Source: Candidatus Scalindua sp. (GTDB lineage: Bacteria; Planctomycetota; Brocadiia; Brocadiales; Scalinduaceae). Taken from it: a stretch of 64,000 nt of DNA. Shown here one piece after another: positions 9,052 through 19,740 of the stretch. The translations under genes and the position numbers were made by a program. The DNA lies in the NCBI GenBank assembly GCA_018670825.1, contig JABHIW010000153.1:1-64000 (forward strand), read 5' to 3'. Position 1 is the stretch's first letter; the number at the start of each line of letters is the position of its first letter. The notes beneath the pieces were generated by a model. The model was given only the letters and a program-made list of their open reading frames with translations, did not search any database and was not told where the DNA came from.

Positions 9052-10407
9052 ATGAACCATTCTACAACAAAAAATTCTACAGACATCTGGGAAGATGTTC
9101 TTGATGCGATCAAGGCAAAAGTCGGCATACGACAATATAATTTGTGGTTTAATAATACTCACCTGATCTCCTTCGAGAATGAATCTTTAAGTATAGGTGT
9201 GCCAAACCAATTTGTCCTGACAAAAATTCGCGAAAACTATGAGCCTCTGATAAAAGATTTGATAAAGGAGATAACCAAGGTTAATCCTGCAATAAATCTT
9301 CATGTAGAAGGTAATGGCCATTCTAAAATAAGTGACAAAGCAGTTACCGGTAATATTAAATTTGAGAAACCATCAAATCAAGACAACGGGTTTATAAATA
9401 ATAGTAAGTTATTGTTAGAAAACTATATTGTCGGCGGTTGTAACAGGTTGGCTTATGCTGCTGCACTTGAAATTTCAAAGCCTGGACCTGTAGCATTTAA
9501 TACGCTTTTTATACATGGCTCTATTGGAGTGGGTAAGACTCACCTCCTTCAGGGTATCTGGAACCGATTGAATTCAGAATCAAGTTCTGTAAGTGCTGTT
9601 TACATGCCTGCCGAGAATTGGACGAATGAGTTTGTTTATGCCCTTAAAGGTGGAAGGCTTGAATCATTCAGGAAAAAGTACCGGAGTGTTGATATCTTCC
9701 TTGTCGATGATGTCCATTTTCTTGCCAATAAGAATGGGGTCCAGGAAGAATTTATTCATACTTTCAATACACTGCACGGTTTATCCAAGAGAATAGTCTT
9801 TGCCAGTGACGCGCATCCAAAATTTATGAATCAACTGAAAGAGAGTCTTGTCAGCAGGTTTATGTCAGGGATGATTGCAAAGGTTGAACAACCCAGCGTC
9901 AATACCTCAATACAGATTTTAAGGTCTAAGACTGCGAATGCACGAAAGAAGGTTCCTGATAACGTCCTTGAATTTATTTCTGAAAAATTCAATGATAGTG
10001 TCAGATCAATGGAAAGTGCGGTAACCACAGTGATGGCTTATGCGAATATGAGCAAGGTGAAGATCGATTTGAAATTAGCTACTGAAACCCTCAGTGAACT
10101 GTATAATAACAAAAAAAGTATTACTTTAAAGGATATAGAGGGAGTAGTAGTCAGTCATTATAATGTTTCCCGTAGCGATATCCATTCTGCGAACAAATCA
10201 AAAAATATTGCACTTACCCGTCAAATATGTATGTACCTTGCAAAGGTACTTACCGAATCCTCATATCAGGAAATAGGAAAATACTTTGGTAACAAAAGAC
10301 ATACGACAGTGATTTTTGCCATTAAAAAGTTAAAGGAAAAAAGCAAGAGCAGTGCCGAGTTCCAATCACAGATCGAAAATCTGATTAGAATGGTAAAGAA
10401 ACAATAG
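9052..10407 (+). CDS. dnaA: chromosomal replication initiator protein DnaA
   Basis: Walker A GSIGVGKTHLL, Walker B FLVDDVHF, C-terminal SYQEIGKYFGNKRHTTVIFAIKKL. Confidence 0.95.
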   Translation: MNHSTTKNSTDIWEDVLDAIKAKVGIRQYNLWFNNTHLISFENESLSIGVPNQFVLTKIRENYEPLIKDLIKEITKVNPAINLHVEGNGHSKISDKAVTGNIKFEKPSNQDNGFINNSKLLLENYIVGGCNRLAYAAALEISKPGPVAFNTLFIHGSIGVGKTHLLQGIWNRLNSESSSVSAVYMPAENWTNEFVYALKGGRLESFRKKYRSVDIFLVDDVHFLANKNGVQEEFIHTFNTLHGLSKRIVFASDAHPKFMNQLKESLVSRFMSGMIAKVEQPSVNTSIQILRSKTANARKKVPDNVLEFISEKFNDSVRSMESAVTTVMAYANMSKVKIDLKLATETLSELYNNKKSITLKDIEGVVVSHYNVSRSDIHSANKSKNIALTRQICMYLAKVLTESSYQEIGKYFGNKRHTTVIFAIKKLKEKSKSSAEFQSQIENLIRMVKKQ

Positions 10408-10673
10408 TTTTTTGTAAACCTTCTTATTTCTTCATTTTTGTCCACAGGCACCCTCCAAGATCCACTATTGACCTGTCAAGCGCATAAGACTTTCTTCGAA
10501 AAGTTATGTGAGCATACAGGTCTATTTTTTTTTTGACAACACTTCAATAATTCTTGTAATTTAAAAGTTGACAATAAATATGCATAATTGTACCATCGCA
10601 AACTCTAACTTATTGGGTTGTTTATACATGTGAGTGCAACAGGGGATTTTACATTCTAAGGGAGATAAAAGAA

Positions 10674-10862
10674 GTGAAGGCGGAAGTGGACCAGGATGAA
10701 AGTACCGGTTGCGAACTTCGTATAGACACATGTCCTGACGTCTTTGAAATGGTAGGTGATATGGCAGTTTCGAAGCAAGGTGAGGTACCGTCCGGAGCAG
10801 AAGAATCCTGTATGCAGGCTGCAGAGGATTGTCCTGTTGAAGCGATAAAAATAGATACGTAA
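10674..10862 (+). CDS. ferredoxin-like small protein with two expected cluster cysteines replaced
   Basis: GTG start after AAGGGAG; ESTGCELRIDTCPDVF...CPVEAIKI resembles monocluster 4Fe-4S ferredoxin. Confidence 0.75.
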   Translation: MKAEVDQDESTGCELRIDTCPDVFEMVGDMAVSKQGEVPSGAEESCMQAAEDCPVEAIKIDT

Positions 10863-10875
10863 AGGGTATGTATAA

Positions 10876-12252
10876 ATGAATAATGAAAAAACTATTTTGT
10901 GCATAGGTGCGGGTTATGTTGGTGGGCCGACTATGGCAATGATTGCCTTGAAAAATCCTGATTACAAGGTGATAGTTGTTGATATTAATAGCGCGCGAAT
11001 AAAAGCCTGGAATTCCGATAATCTTCCTATTTACGAGCCGGGATTGTTAGAAATTGTACAAAAGGTACGTGATAAAAATCTATTCTTTAGTACTGACGTA
11101 GAAAATAGTATTAGAGAAGCTTATATAATCTTTGTGAGTGTTAATACACCTACAAAAACGTTTGGTCATGGAGCCGGGTATGCCGCTGATTTGCAATATT
11201 GGGAGAAGACGGCCCGACAAATTCTGAAGTTGTCTGATTCTAGTAAAATTGTTGTGGAAAAAAGTACCCTGCCTGTTAAAACAGCAAAAGCCATGGAAAG
11301 AATACTTAATTCAAATGAGAATGGTATTATATTTGATGTATTGTCTAACCCGGAATTTCTTGCTGAAGGTACTGCGATTAAAGACCTTGAAAACCCTGAC
11401 AGGGTGTTAGTTGGATCCAGGGGGACTGAATCAGGATTAAGAGCACGTGATAAAATTGTTCAGTTATACTCTTCATGGATCGATAAGGAAAAGATACTAA
11501 CGTCAAATGTGTGGAGTACAGAATTATCAAAATTGACCGCAAATGCATTTTTAGCACAGCGTATTTCATCAATCAACAGTATTTCTGCTCTTTGTGAAGA
11601 AACAGGAGCCAATGTACACGAAGTGGCACATGCCGTTGGTACTGACAGTAGAATAGGTCAGAAATTTTTGAATGCGAGTGTTGGATTTGGAGGATCTTGT
11701 TTTAAGAAAGATATATTTAATCTTGTATATCTTTGCCGGAACTACGGATTGGATGAAGTCGCAGATTATTGGGAGAGTGTTGTAAAGATGAATGAATATC
11801 AGGTGGAACGATTTGTCCTGAAAATGCTGAAGTCGATGTTTAATACCATTGCTGGCAAAAGGATTGCGCTATTCGGCTTTGCTTTTAAAGCAGATACAGG
11901 AGATACAAGAGAATCTCCTGCAATTTATGTTACAAAGAAACTGTTAAGCGAAATGGCCAAGGTCGTTATTTCTGATCCACAAGCGCTTGGAAATGCAAAA
12001 ATTGAACTGAAAGAGTGTAAAGAAAATGTTGAATATTGTTCAGATCCATATGAGGCTGCGAAGAATGCTCACGCGATTGCAGTGTTAACTGAATGGGAGT
12101 GCTATAAGACTTTAGATTATAAGAAGATTTTCAAATCAATGGAGAAACCGGCATTCATTTTTGATGGCAGGAATACTTTACCACATAAAGACCTTTTTGA
12201 AATAGGGTTTAATGTTATCCCACTTGGTATGCCTGAGTTAAGCCATTTCTAA
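10876..12252 (+). CDS. UDP-glucose 6-dehydrogenase, eukaryotic-like type
   Basis: ILCIGAGYVGGPTMAMIALKNPDYKVIVVDIN; NAFLAQRISSINSISALCE; GFGGSCFKKDI. Confidence 0.9.
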   Translation: MNNEKTILCIGAGYVGGPTMAMIALKNPDYKVIVVDINSARIKAWNSDNLPIYEPGLLEIVQKVRDKNLFFSTDVENSIREAYIIFVSVNTPTKTFGHGAGYAADLQYWEKTARQILKLSDSSKIVVEKSTLPVKTAKAMERILNSNENGIIFDVLSNPEFLAEGTAIKDLENPDRVLVGSRGTESGLRARDKIVQLYSSWIDKEKILTSNVWSTELSKLTANAFLAQRISSINSISALCEETGANVHEVAHAVGTDSRIGQKFLNASVGFGGSCFKKDIFNLVYLCRNYGLDEVADYWESVVKMNEYQVERFVLKMLKSMFNTIAGKRIALFGFAFKADTGDTRESPAIYVTKKLLSEMAKVVISDPQALGNAKIELKECKENVEYCSDPYEAAKNAHAIAVLTEWECYKTLDYKKIFKSMEKPAFIFDGRNTLPHKDLFEIGFNVIPLGMPELSHF

Positions 12253-12405
12253 CGATACAAACCCTCCCTTTCAAGGAATTTCAGTATCGGGTTCCTTGCT
12301 TGCCCGACAATGAAATATTGCCGGGCGAAAGCAAGGCTTGTCATGTGCTTGAGAATTCTACTTCCACACGTTGTTTTTTGGACCGACCTGATGTGGTACC
12401 CATTA

Positions 12406-14193
12406 TTATTCTTCTAATGTAGATATGTCTCCTGTCGGCAATCCTAATTCCCTTGCCTTTAATAATCTCCTCATTATTTTACCGCTTCTTGTTTTAGGAA
12501 CATCCTCTGTAAATTCTATTTCTCTCGGGTACGCATGAGCGGCTAATCTTTTCTTTATAAATTGCTGTATTTCCTTCTTAAGTTTCGGTGAAGGTTTGTA
12601 TCCCGTATTGAGAACAATGAAAGCCTTTATAATTTCACTTCTTTCAGCATCCGGTATTCCAATAACACCTGCTTCAGCAATTGCTTTATGTTCTACTAAA
12701 GCATTTTCCACTTCAAACGGCCCCACGCGGTGGCCGGCAGTGTTGATGACATCGTCCGCTCTTCCCACAAACCAGAAATAACCATCATCGTCGACAAAAG
12801 CCGTATCCCCTGAGGTGTACCATCCGGGTATCTTAAAATATTCATTATATTTCTTTTTGTTTGCCCATACCTTTCTGAGCATTGACGGCCAGTCACACTT
12901 TATCCCTAAAAGGCCCTGTTTCCCCGGAGCCAACTCTTTACCTTTTGAATTAATAATCTTTGCACAGATACCCGGAAACGGTTTACCCATTGATCCGGGT
13001 TTTATTGGTAAACTGGGATAATTAGCTATCATTATAGCACCGGTTTCAGTCTGCCACCAGTTGTCGTGGATCGGCAGGTTATAAACCTGTAGACCCCATT
13101 TAATAACTTCCGGGTTGAGGGGCTCTCCTACACTACATATATATCTCAGGCTGCTTAGATCGTATTTTTTAATGATTTCGTTACCAGCCTTCATGAGCAT
13201 CCTTAAAGCGGTTGGTGCTGTGTACCATACAGTTACTTTGTATTTTTCTATAATTGAGTACCATTTTTCCGCATCATACTTGCCGTTGTATACTACTTGT
13301 GAGATTCTGTTCAGCCATGGCCCCCATATGCCGTAGACTGTACCAGTCACCCACCCGGGGTCGGCTGTACACCAATATACATCATCCTCCCTTAAATCTA
13401 AGACCCACTTAGTGGTAATATAATGGGAGATCATATCGTTGTGAACATGGGTTACCCCCTTGGGTTTTCCCGTGGTCCCTGATGTATACAGAATAAGTAG
13501 ATCATCTTCAGGATCGACCCATCTTACATTAAATGACTCTGATGCCTTGTTTGTTTCTGATTCGTAGCTGACTTCATTCTCACTAAGATCTTTTTTAGCG
13601 TTGACCAGTATGATGTGTTTAAGTGCTGGCAGTTCTTCTTTTATTTCATCTATTCTCTGGTTTAATTCAGGGGTAGTTATGAGCACCTTTGCTTCGCTAT
13701 CATGAAGACGATCCATTACCGCTTCCGGCCCGAATGCTGAGAACATGGGTCCTGCAATGGCTCCCAGCTTTGCTATTGCAATGATGCTTACATAAAGTTC
13801 ATGCGTCCTTGGTAAAAACAGAAAAACCCGATCACCCTTCTCTACACCCAGGTTTCTTAACACGTTGGCTAGTTTAGAAGATTGCCTCTTTATGTCTGAA
13901 AAGGTAAACTGTTTCTCAACGTTGTCTTCATCTTCCCAGTACAGGGCAATCTTATTCTTGCTACCGTTATCAGCATGCCTGTCGATTGCCTCGTGAGCAA
14001 TATTTACTCCGTCATCAGTAAAGTGATCAAAGTTTTTGTTGATACCTTCCCAATTGAAATTTTTATAGGTATTTTCGTAATTTATTAATCCGTGCTTTAC
14101 GGGAGTTTTATGAATTATCTCTTTATATTCCATAGTGTAATCTCCAAAAGTTTTTAGTGAGCAACAGTCCTTCCATCTGAATAATTCATTCAT
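12406..14193 (-). CDS. acsA: acetyl-CoA synthetase (AMP-forming)
   Basis: YTSGTTGKPKGVTHVH, DNWWQTETGAIMIAN, DDVINTAGHRVGPFEVE, PKTRSGKIMRR; true start may be internal Met at 14133. Confidence 0.9.
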   Translation of the reverse strand: MNELFRWKDCCSLKTFGDYTMEYKEIIHKTPVKHGLINYENTYKNFNWEGINKNFDHFTDDGVNIAHEAIDRHADNGSKNKIALYWEDEDNVEKQFTFSDIKRQSSKLANVLRNLGVEKGDRVFLFLPRTHELYVSIIAIAKLGAIAGPMFSAFGPEAVMDRLHDSEAKVLITTPELNQRIDEIKEELPALKHIILVNAKKDLSENEVSYESETNKASESFNVRWVDPEDDLLILYTSGTTGKPKGVTHVHNDMISHYITTKWVLDLREDDVYWCTADPGWVTGTVYGIWGPWLNRISQVVYNGKYDAEKWYSIIEKYKVTVWYTAPTALRMLMKAGNEIIKKYDLSSLRYICSVGEPLNPEVIKWGLQVYNLPIHDNWWQTETGAIMIANYPSLPIKPGSMGKPFPGICAKIINSKGKELAPGKQGLLGIKCDWPSMLRKVWANKKKYNEYFKIPGWYTSGDTAFVDDDGYFWFVGRADDVINTAGHRVGPFEVENALVEHKAIAEAGVIGIPDAERSEIIKAFIVLNTGYKPSPKLKKEIQQFIKKRLAAHAYPREIEFTEDVPKTRSGKIMRRLLKARELGLPTGDISTLEE

Positions 14194-14413
14194 GAGGGAT
14201 GCTATTTATAACAAAGCGTAAAATTTATGTCAATATTAAGATAAGAGATGCATCATGCACCATGATAAAAGATTTGATACTTACTAATCAATAAGTTATG
14301 ATTATCCGGTAACAATAACAAAATCAACCATAAATCATCGCCCGTAAGTGCTTCTCTATTAACGATATATGGAAAACACACAAGGACCATTCAAGTTTTG
14401 GAATTAGATCTGC

Positions 14414-15469
14414 ATGAATACATCAAATTTAGTTAATGTCGGCATGTCGTTTCCAATGTCTTACCGTATATCGGTCGATAAAGCAATCGGGATTACGACA
14501 ACTGTGCCAATTGAAATTGTTTATGCGGCGGGTTATGTGCCTATTGATTTGAACAATATTTTTATTTGTAATGAAGACTCGGATTCACTTGTTGATTATG
14601 CTGAGATTAAGGGATTGCCCAGGAATACGTGTGCATGGATAAAAGGTATATATTCGTCAACAAAGAAAACAGGAATAAAGAGGATAATAGGTGTTGTTCA
14701 GGGAGACTGTAGTAATAATCACGCTCTGATAGAGGTGCTGCAGGCTGAAGGTGTTGAGTCTATTCCATTCTCATATCCTCATGATAGAGACAGCGATTCA
14801 CTTCACAAACAATTAGAATTTCTGTCGAATGCTTTGGGAACAAATCTGGAGAAGGCGCACCAGATGAAACTTGTATTGGATAACGTAAGAAAAACTGTGC
14901 ATGAAATTGATCGTCTTACGTGGGAAGAAAACAGGGTTACGGGTGAAGAAAATCATATTTGGAATGTCTCAACAAGTGATTTAATGGGAGACTATGAACT
15001 TTTCAAAGCAAAAGCCCTAGATTTTCTTGAGGAGGCCAGAAAACGTCAGAGACTTGAAGCTGATGTGAGATTAGGGTATATCGGTGTGCCGCCAATCTGT
15101 AGTAATCTGTACTCTTTTCTGGGAGAGCTGAATGTGCATGTTGTTTTCAATGAAGTACAGAGACAGTTCAGTATGCCGTACAAAACAGATACCTTAATAG
15201 ATCAGTATACTTCTTATACATATCCTTATGAAATGCGCTATCATATTGAGGATATAAAAAAACAAATTGCGAAGAGAAAAATTGGTGGCATTATTCACTA
15301 TGTTCAAAACTTCTGTCATAGACATATATATGATAGGCTCGTTCGAGAACATATTGACATTCCCATATTAACACTTGATTGTGATCGTCCTGGACTATTA
15401 AGCGGTTCCATGCGAACGAGGGTAGAAGCATTTATTGAAATGCTTAAGAATACTGCAAAATCTCAGTAA
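14414..15469 (+). CDS. 2-hydroxyacyl-CoA dehydratase subunit D-like protein (HgdB/BcrC family)
   Basis: IEIVYAAGYVPIDLNN, CAWIKGIYSS, GGIIHYVQNFCHRHIYDRLVREHIDIPILTLDCDRPG. Confidence 0.8.
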   Translation: MNTSNLVNVGMSFPMSYRISVDKAIGITTTVPIEIVYAAGYVPIDLNNIFICNEDSDSLVDYAEIKGLPRNTCAWIKGIYSSTKKTGIKRIIGVVQGDCSNNHALIEVLQAEGVESIPFSYPHDRDSDSLHKQLEFLSNALGTNLEKAHQMKLVLDNVRKTVHEIDRLTWEENRVTGEENHIWNVSTSDLMGDYELFKAKALDFLEEARKRQRLEADVRLGYIGVPPICSNLYSFLGELNVHVVFNEVQRQFSMPYKTDTLIDQYTSYTYPYEMRYHIEDIKKQIAKRKIGGIIHYVQNFCHRHIYDRLVREHIDIPILTLDCDRPGLLSGSMRTRVEAFIEMLKNTAKSQ

Positions 15470-15576
15470 CCACAGAAAGACTTCTCTTTAAATCCCCTCC
15501 TTTCGAAGGAGAGGCAATGGGGTGGTAAATAATATAAAAGTTTTTCTTTACCTACTGAATTTTTGAAGATCTTCAA

Positions 15577-16623
15577 ATGCTAAAAGACTATAAAGGTGCT
15601 TGCCATATACACACAGAGTATTCCGGAGCGGGTATTCGAATACCTGATGTCATAACAAGTGCTCAAGAGGTTGGCCTTGATTTTGTGATATTATCAGACC
15701 ACAATACTTTTTTGCCGAAGCAGGATGGTTGGGAAGGTTGGCATGATAACCTGTTGGTTATTATCGGAATGGAGGCTTCTCCCATTCGTGACGGACATTT
15801 CCTGACGCTTGACCCTAATCCATTAACGGATAGCGGGTATGTATATAGAAGGAAGTACAAGAACATGACGTCTGTAGAATGCCTTGACGATGTTCTCTGC
15901 AGCGGAGGTACCACATTTATTGTTCATCCTCTTGGTAAAAGGAAATGGTCATTTATTGTAAATGTTGAGGCCTGGCGAAATTGGGAGCATACCGGGTTTG
16001 TCGGTATCGAGATATGGGCCTACATGCATGACTGGATTGATGATCTTAAACTATCAAATCTATGGCACTTCTACAAAAATCCAAATCTACAATTAAAAGG
16101 ACCGGATCCTGAATTATTGTCTTTGTGGGACCAGTTGGGGCAGAAAAGGAAGGTTGTTGGAATATCCGGACTTGATGCTCATTACAAGGAAATCCCACTT
16201 ATTAAGAGGCCTCTTTTCGCTTACAAAGATCTCTTTAAGACAATTCGTACCCATATTCTTGTTGAACATGAATTATCAAAGTCAGATGACGCTGTTCGTT
16301 TAGTTTGTGATGCGCATAAAGAGGGCAGATGTTATGTCTCCTTTGATTTACTGGCAGATGCAACCGGTTTTCATTTTACTGCTGAATCAGGAGACAAAAT
16401 GTATTACATGGGTGATGAAGTCTTTAACATTGAGACAAATATTGACTTTAATATTAGTTCTCCGCATCATGCCACAATCAAACTCCTGCGAAATGGGAAA
16501 ACACAAAGGGAATGTGAAGGTAACTCTTTAGACTTTTCAAGTACCGAAAAAGGCGTCTATAGGGTAGAGGCATACATAGAAAACCGCCCCTGGGTATTCA
16601 CGAATCCAATCTACGTCAGATAA
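15577..16623 (+). CDS. PHP-domain metal-dependent phosphoesterase-like protein
   Basis: YKGACHIHTEYSGAG, DFVILSDHNTF, HPLGKRKW, DAHYK. Confidence 0.75.
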   Translation: MLKDYKGACHIHTEYSGAGIRIPDVITSAQEVGLDFVILSDHNTFLPKQDGWEGWHDNLLVIIGMEASPIRDGHFLTLDPNPLTDSGYVYRRKYKNMTSVECLDDVLCSGGTTFIVHPLGKRKWSFIVNVEAWRNWEHTGFVGIEIWAYMHDWIDDLKLSNLWHFYKNPNLQLKGPDPELLSLWDQLGQKRKVVGISGLDAHYKEIPLIKRPLFAYKDLFKTIRTHILVEHELSKSDDAVRLVCDAHKEGRCYVSFDLLADATGFHFTAESGDKMYYMGDEVFNIETNIDFNISSPHHATIKLLRNGKTQRECEGNSLDFSSTEKGVYRVEAYIENRPWVFTNPIYVR

Positions 16624-16870
16624 AATAGGCTTTTCAGTTATTATGACACAGCCTCTTGTTGGACGGATGTTACTGCTTTACTACATATCACCACGGACAA
16701 TGTACCCAATATTTCCAGTCAACATTGGCACTTCTCTTTTTGCTTGACATTGTAAACAATCCTTGCTACATATGTAGTAGTTCAGTGGATCGCGAGAACT
16801 GCGCCGGTAGTTAAGCGATATTTGCTATACTAGTGGAATGAGCAGTTTTTCAAAAAAAGGAGGAGTAAGG

Positions 16871-17533
16871 ATGAAAAAGAAAATGATTTTTTCCGTTGTT
16901 GGTTTAACATTTGTGCTGTTATTGGGGTTCACGCTATCTGTACAAGCCGTACCAATAAATGTCGCATCGGATATTATGGATGATAATGGAAATTGGAGTC
17001 CTGCAAGTGACTTTCTAAGTGGTACAGTAGCAGGTATTGCTCCGACAGCGGGAACTGACACAATGCATTTTAGTAGTAATGACGCTAGTACTTTAGGTCC
17101 AAATTTTATTACTTTTGCCGGCACACTGCTTGCGGCCGGTGATTACACTGCTACAATTGATGCTGGAAATTATAATAACTTTCCGTTTGCTACAATTGGC
17201 AATATTGGGATGACAGCAGGCGGGACCCTGCTCACATCAACATCTACTAATACACCAATTCCGGGATCAGGGCTGATAGAAGAGTGGACATTTTCCTACA
17301 CAATTGAATTATCAAATTCATTCCTGGGACAAAATATCGGGTTTTCTATCACCGTGCCATTTAATGTTACGCCGAGTAATTCGTCTTTTGACAATCTGAA
17401 TATTTATTTCGAAGCCGCAACAGTTCCCGAACCTACAACTATTGCACTGCTTGGAATCGGCATGGTGGGACTTGCAGGTGGAGTAATAAGGCGTAGACTG
17501 AAAAAGAAAAGTCCTGTAGACAGTAGAAATTAA
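16871..17533 (+). CDS. PEP-CTERM sorting-domain protein
   Basis: Signal peptide; C-terminus VPEPTTIALLGIGMVGLAGGVIRRRLKKK. Confidence 0.9.
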   Translation: MKKKMIFSVVGLTFVLLLGFTLSVQAVPINVASDIMDDNGNWSPASDFLSGTVAGIAPTAGTDTMHFSSNDASTLGPNFITFAGTLLAAGDYTATIDAGNYNNFPFATIGNIGMTAGGTLLTSTSTNTPIPGSGLIEEWTFSYTIELSNSFLGQNIGFSITVPFNVTPSNSSFDNLNIYFEAATVPEPTTIALLGIGMVGLAGGVIRRRLKKKSPVDSRN

Positions 17534-17854
17534 TTCACCAATAAAGTTTTGTTATCAGAGCATCTGTATCCTTTACTCACAGAGGGATGTAGGTGCTTTT
17601 TTTGTTTATAGTCTTGTTGCCAAACGATTAGCCATATCTTTCTTAGCGGGTAATTATTTAGCTATTATTTTTACTCTTGATTTCAATAATATCTTGAGTA
17701 TTATAATTCTGGTATCTGTGATGTCTACTGTATTTCATACCATACAGATATAAACTCCATAGGATGGTGGATACGCTTTCAGAAGTAAGTTTATTTTTAC
17801 AGGGAAGTAAATAAATGAACTACCTTGCCAAATATAGCATTCAAAAAAACAATC

Positions 17855-17970
17855 CCGACTAAGTCGGATCCGTGAGTTACTCCGAGGGACACCTCTCCGC
17901 CACGGGGGATCTGCCTCTGGAATGACCGACAGGGTCGCCTCAGGAGACAGACTACACACGAAGACGCTTC
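17855..17970. repeat. GC-rich palindromic intergenic sequence, possible dispersed repeat
   Basis: Several short palindromes (CCCGACTAAGTCGG, CTCCGCCACGGGGG, GAGGCGACCC region) in an otherwise AT-rich gap; no supportable CDS. Confidence 0.35.
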
Positions 17971-18019
17971 ATAAATGATAGTAATTTGTTGCGATATCGA
18001 CCTGAATAGATAAGATTAA

Positions 18020-18661
18020 TGCCCTAACGGGGCAAGATAGTAAAGCCTGGGGTTTCAACCCCAGGTTATAAAGAACCCAATAACTGCACCCTGAGGGGGT
18101 GCAAGGAATGAAAGAAAGCAATGGCAAGCACACTCACAAATTTGCTATATCACATTGTGTTTACTACGAGGAAGAGACAGGATTTAATAATACCGGCACT
18201 TTTCATTGAGCTCTATCCCTATATTGGTGGGATCATTCGTGAAGAGAAAGGAAAATTACTTAAGATAGGGGGTACATCAAATCACATTCATCTTCTTGCC
18301 AGATTTTCCGCATCCGGTTCGGTATCTGAAATGATGCGGCGTGTTAAGGGTTCTTCATCAAAGTGGGTTAATGAAAACTCAAAGAGTGCTTCGCACTTCA
18401 CATGGCAGCGTGGATATGATGCCTTTTCCGTCAGTGAATCTTCTGTTGGAAATGTGGTAAGTTATATTGAGAATCAGGAGGAACATCATAGAAATACCAC
18501 ATTTGAAGAGAAATTCTTACGATTGCTTTAAAAACACAATATTTTCTATGATGAAAAATATATATGGGATTGATTCCAGCGCCCCTTCAGGGCGCACATT
18601 ATTTTTGTTCAATTTTCTGGGATTGAAACCCCAGGCTTTATCATTTTGCCCTTTAATGGCA
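18020..18661 (+). mobile_element. IS200/RAYT-like element with about 45-bp imperfect inverted ends
   Basis: Left TGCCCTAACGGGGCAAGATAGTAAAGCCTGGGGTTTCAACCCCA matches reverse complement of right end TGCCATTAAAGGGCAAAATGATAAAGCCTGGGGTTTCAATCCCA. Confidence 0.75.
18121..18531 (+). CDS. IS200-like (Y1 HUH) transposase
   Basis: NLLYHIVFTTRKRQ; GGTSNHIHLLA (HUH); WQRGYDAFSVSES (Y1) motifs. Confidence 0.9.
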   Translation: MASTLTNLLYHIVFTTRKRQDLIIPALFIELYPYIGGIIREEKGKLLKIGGTSNHIHLLARFSASGSVSEMMRRVKGSSSKWVNENSKSASHFTWQRGYDAFSVSESSVGNVVSYIENQEEHHRNTTFEEKFLRLL

Positions 18662-18702
18662 ATTGCGATGTTGATCTTTAAATTTAACTGGGAATAAATA
18701 TT

Positions 18703-19443
18703 ATGACAGGGAAGTCTGAAGAAAAAGTTTATGAAGATTCAATAATCAATTGGCCTGAGGAAGAGAGGCCAAGAGAGAGGTTGCTAAAGTCTGGCGCACA
18801 TACCTTAACAAATGCCGAGTTACTTGCAATATTATTGCGGGTTGGGGTTAAAGGAAAAAGTGCTGTTGATCTGGCCAGGCAGATAATCAGGGAGGCGAAG
18901 GGTCTGAGAGGCTTGGACAAGCTGGAGGCAAAAGATTTGTACAGTATTAAGGGGCTGAGTCATGCAAAAATAGCGCAAATAAAAGCATCTGTAGAGTTAG
19001 GAAAAAGGATAATCGAGGAGTCCAAAAAGGTAGAAGGAGTTGCCTCATCATCAAGAAAAGCATACGATCTGCTGTTCCCGAGGATGAGGGACCTGAAAAA
19101 AGAAGTTTTTAAAGTGATATTTCTCAACAGTCAAAACCAGGTTATAGATATTGTTACAGCCCACGAGGGCACGGTAACGATGAGCAATGTGTATGTAAGA
19201 GAGATTATCAATCTGGCAAACAAGTTTGGTGCGGCAGCAATGATCTTCGCGCATAACCATCCATCCGGTGAACCAAAACCAAGTAACGAAGATGAAGGGA
19301 TCACCGAAGAACTTGTCTTTGCGGGCAGGATTATGAGAATAAAGGTATTAGATCATATTATAATCGGTGAGGAGAAGTATTTCAGTTTTGCAGATGAAGG
19401 CTTGATAAAACGTTATAACACAAGTTTTGATATGAAGAAATAA
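18703..19443 (+). CDS. radC: RadC family DNA repair protein
   Basis: HhH plus JAB/MPN motif EIINLANKFGAAAMIFAHNHPSGEPKPSNED. Confidence 0.9.
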   Translation: MTGKSEEKVYEDSIINWPEEERPRERLLKSGAHTLTNAELLAILLRVGVKGKSAVDLARQIIREAKGLRGLDKLEAKDLYSIKGLSHAKIAQIKASVELGKRIIEESKKVEGVASSSRKAYDLLFPRMRDLKKEVFKVIFLNSQNQVIDIVTAHEGTVTMSNVYVREIINLANKFGAAAMIFAHNHPSGEPKPSNEDEGITEELVFAGRIMRIKVLDHIIIGEEKYFSFADEGLIKRYNTSFDMKK

Positions 19444-19496
19444 ATTTTATTTCATTCGGTTAACTTCTTGTGGGTTCAATCATGTTGATTGAACCT

Positions 19497-19740
19497 AAAC
19501 GTTTTATTCCAGGCTGCTTGCCCGAATAGGTATAGGTGGGCAAGTGTGAACCAACGGTGAAAACACTCACTTACCTCACATAAGATACCCAACGAATACC
19601 TCAAGTAATATATTTGGCATACCCCCTCTTGTATTTAAAAGTACAATCCAGAGATACATGATGTCTTGTATTAGTTGCTAAATTTGATAATATTATAAAG
19701 GTGGTGTTAACTATAAATTTATCAATTACTTGTTCGATAT
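19497..19740 (+). repeat. imperfect direct repeat, copy 1, flanking the SMR gene
   Basis: Alignable throughout with 20150-20401 (e.g. CTTACCT..AAGATACYCAA, CTCTTGTATTTA, TTAGYTGCTAAATTTGA, TTATCAATTACT). Confidence 0.75.

Noticed and set aside
16725-16760. Possible sigma-54 promoter (TTGGCACTTCTCTTTTTGCTT) upstream of the PEP-CTERM gene
   Set aside because: Spacing between GG and GC is 13 nt rather than the required 10, so it does not fit a -24/-12 element.
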